Source: Gammaproteobacteria bacterium (GTDB taxonomy: Bacteria; Pseudomonadota; Gammaproteobacteria; Pseudomonadales; Azotimanducaceae_A). Taken from it: 7,095 nt of DNA. The notes below the pieces were generated by a model. That model did no database searches, was not told the DNA's origin, and was given only the letters and a program-made list of their open reading frames with translations. The first letter of the stretch is position 1. Each line of letters begins with the position of its first letter. Below are positions 5,813-7,095 of the stretch, piece by piece. The stretch spans positions 1-7,095 of the forward strand of contig PAWP01000012.1 in the NCBI GenBank assembly GCA_002714125.1. Direction: 5' to 3'. A program made the translations under genes and the position numbers.

Positions 5813-7095
5813 TTGGCGCCCCTGTCGACATCACGCCCACCAGCCCTTGTGGTATCTGGTGTCTCGAAAGACTATGTGGAGCGCGTGCTTTACGGCTTCG
5901 ATCTGGAGGTTGCTGCTGGCGAGATTCACGCGTTGCTTGGGGCCAACGGTGCTGGCAAAAGTACCGTGTGCGGTATCCTGGCGGGTCTGGTCCGACCAAC
6001 AGCAGGCAGGCTGATGGTCGGCGGGAGTCTGTTTGTGCCTACCAACAAGGCGCAAGCAGAGCGGGCTGGGGTGCAAATCGTTCAGCAACATCTGAATCTG
6101 ATTGGCACGCTAGATGTGGCAGAGAACCTGCTGCTGAGTGAAATTCCCTCGCGGTTTGGCTGGATTGACCGCCCGGCGCTGGTCACGCGGGCGCGCGAGC
6201 TGCTTGCCCGGGTGGGGCTCGAGGACCTCGACCCCGGTACGCCCGTTGCTCAACTGGGCGTCGGGATGCAGCAACTGGTTGAGATCGCCGCTGCACTTGG
6301 TAAGCAATGCCAGCTTCTGATTCTGGACGAACCAACTGCTGCGTTGACTGACAGCGAAGCAGAGGTCCTTTTCGCACAAGTGCGTGATCTCAAGCGGCAG
6401 GGTGTCGCGGTGCTCTATGTCTCTCATCGCCTCGATGAGGTCCGCGCGCTGTGTGATCGCTGGTCGGTATTGCGCGATGGCAGGCTGGTCGCAAATGGCG
6501 CCATTCATGAGGTGAACAACCGCAAAATGGTCCAGCTCATGGTGGGCGAAGAATTGACCGACCCAGGCCCGCGTGCCGCTACTTACTCGGCGGAAGTGCT
6601 GTTTGAAGCTCGCGGCATGGTTCGCGGTGATGTGGTTCGCGGCGCCGGCCTCACGGTCCACAGGGGTGAGCGGGTCGGCATTGCGGGACTCGTCGGGTCC
6701 GGTCGCAGTGAAATGCTCCGTGTGCTGTACGGGGCGGACGCTGCTGAAGCTGGCGAGATTCGTATCAAAGGGCAGACACGGATGCCATTTCGCCATCCCG
6801 GTGAAGCGGTTGCCGGAGGTGTCGTCATGCTTACGGAGGACCGTAAGACCGACGGCCTTCTGCTGGAACAATCCGTTCGCGTGAATGCATCGCTGGCCGC
6901 GGTCCCGACCCGCTATGGCTTCATTGATCTGGCTCGAGAACGTGAACGCACGTCCGCCCGGCTTGAAGAGCTGCAGGCTCGCTATCGACATTTGGAGCAG
7001 CCTGCGGGCGAATTGAGCGGCGGCAATCAGCAAAAGCTTGCACTCGCTCGCTGGCTTGAGGTGGACGCAGACCTGTTCCTTTTGGATGAGCCTAC
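5813..7095 (+). CDS. RbsA-like sugar ABC transporter ATP-binding protein (partial, 3' end outside window)
   Basis: A tandem two-domain ATPase of the ribose/galactose importer family (normally about 500 residues; 427 seen). Domain 1: Walker A GANGAGKST (43-51), signature region LGVGMQQ (148-154), Walker B ILDEPTAAL (D172) and switch H205 in SHRLDE. Domain 2: GLVGSGRSE (292-300), where the Walker A Lys is Arg as usual in this family; EDRKTDGLL; signature LSGGNQQ (401-407); and Walker B FLLDEP (D425), where the window ends. The signature serine of domain 1 is Gly. No ATG precedes the first motif. TTG at 5813, four bases after the binding-protein stop, gives the best N-terminus (PALVVSGVSKDY). 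GTG at 5789 (overlapping the previous gene) or 5849 are alternatives, and none has a clear Shine-Dalgarno. A permease gene should follow. Confidence 0.93.
   Translation, partial: MAPLSTSRPPALVVSGVSKDYVERVLYGFDLEVAAGEIHALLGANGAGKSTVCGILAGLVRPTAGRLMVGGSLFVPTNKAQAERAGVQIVQQHLNLIGTLDVAENLLLSEIPSRFGWIDRPALVTRARELLARVGLEDLDPGTPVAQLGVGMQQLVEIAAALGKQCQLLILDEPTAALTDSEAEVLFAQVRDLKRQGVAVLYVSHRLDEVRALCDRWSVLRDGRLVANGAIHEVNNRKMVQLMVGEELTDPGPRAATYSAEVLFEARGMVRGDVVRGAGLTVHRGERVGIAGLVGSGRSEMLRVLYGADAAEAGEIRIKGQTRMPFRHPGEAVAGGVVMLTEDRKTDGLLLEQSVRVNASLAAVPTRYGFIDLARERERTSARLEELQARYRHLEQPAGELSGGNQQKLALARWLEVDADLFLLDEP

Noticed and set aside
6110..7033. A 307-codon open frame on the minus strand opposite the RbsA-like gene
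   Set aside because: It lies wholly within a coding region with all ABC motifs in order, and its own translation shows no family features.
1..7095. CRISPR arrays, insertion sequences, transposase or toxin-antitoxin genes
   Set aside because: No spaced direct-repeat array, terminal inverted repeats flanking a transposase, or recognisable mobile or defence gene is present.

Overview
The window is ordinary-looking bacterial chromosome of moderately high GC. It probably comes from a Gram-negative bacterium, perhaps a proteobacterium. The grounds are a signal-peptidase-I type export signal, a lipobox-bearing binding protein, an RbsA-type sugar importer and a CCA-encoding tRNA gene. No gene identifies the genus. 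Codon use looks even across the window. The exception is the first ~60 bases, which are strikingly AT-rich.

Layout, left to right. A minus-strand tRNA-Arg(CCT) gene (69-145) is followed by a short non-coding gap. Three tightly packed minus-strand genes come next, transcribed right to left: an ABC ATPase (1926-2945), then two ABC-2 type (DUF990-like) membrane proteins (1114-1926 and 326-1114). Each junction is a TGATG stop/start overlap. Together they form a complete ABC-2 transporter of the COG4586/COG4587/COG3694 type, probably an exporter of unknown substrate. A 428-base divergent intergenic region (2946-3373) follows. It holds a perfect 17-bp palindrome, candidate promoters on both strands and a 59-codon ORF of uncertain status.

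On the plus strand there is a second, unrelated operon-like cluster: an exported ADP-ribosylglycohydrolase-family protein (3374-4717), an RbsB-like sugar-binding lipoprotein (4801-5808), and a two-domain RbsA-like sugar-importer ATPase (5813 to the window end, truncated in its second Walker B motif). The matching permease (RbsC-like), and perhaps a sugar kinase, would be expected just past the right edge.

The most interesting idea is that the plus-strand cluster is an extracytoplasmic ribosyl-scavenging system. The exported hydrolase would release a ribose-like product from a glycoside (ADP-ribose, a ribosylated protein or a nucleoside-type substrate). The tethered binding protein would capture it and the ABC importer would bring it in. 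The binding protein keeps most residues that contact ribose in E. coli RbsB but changes two, so the ligand may not be plain ribose. This is inference from gene order and motifs. Family assignments are firm; substrates are not.
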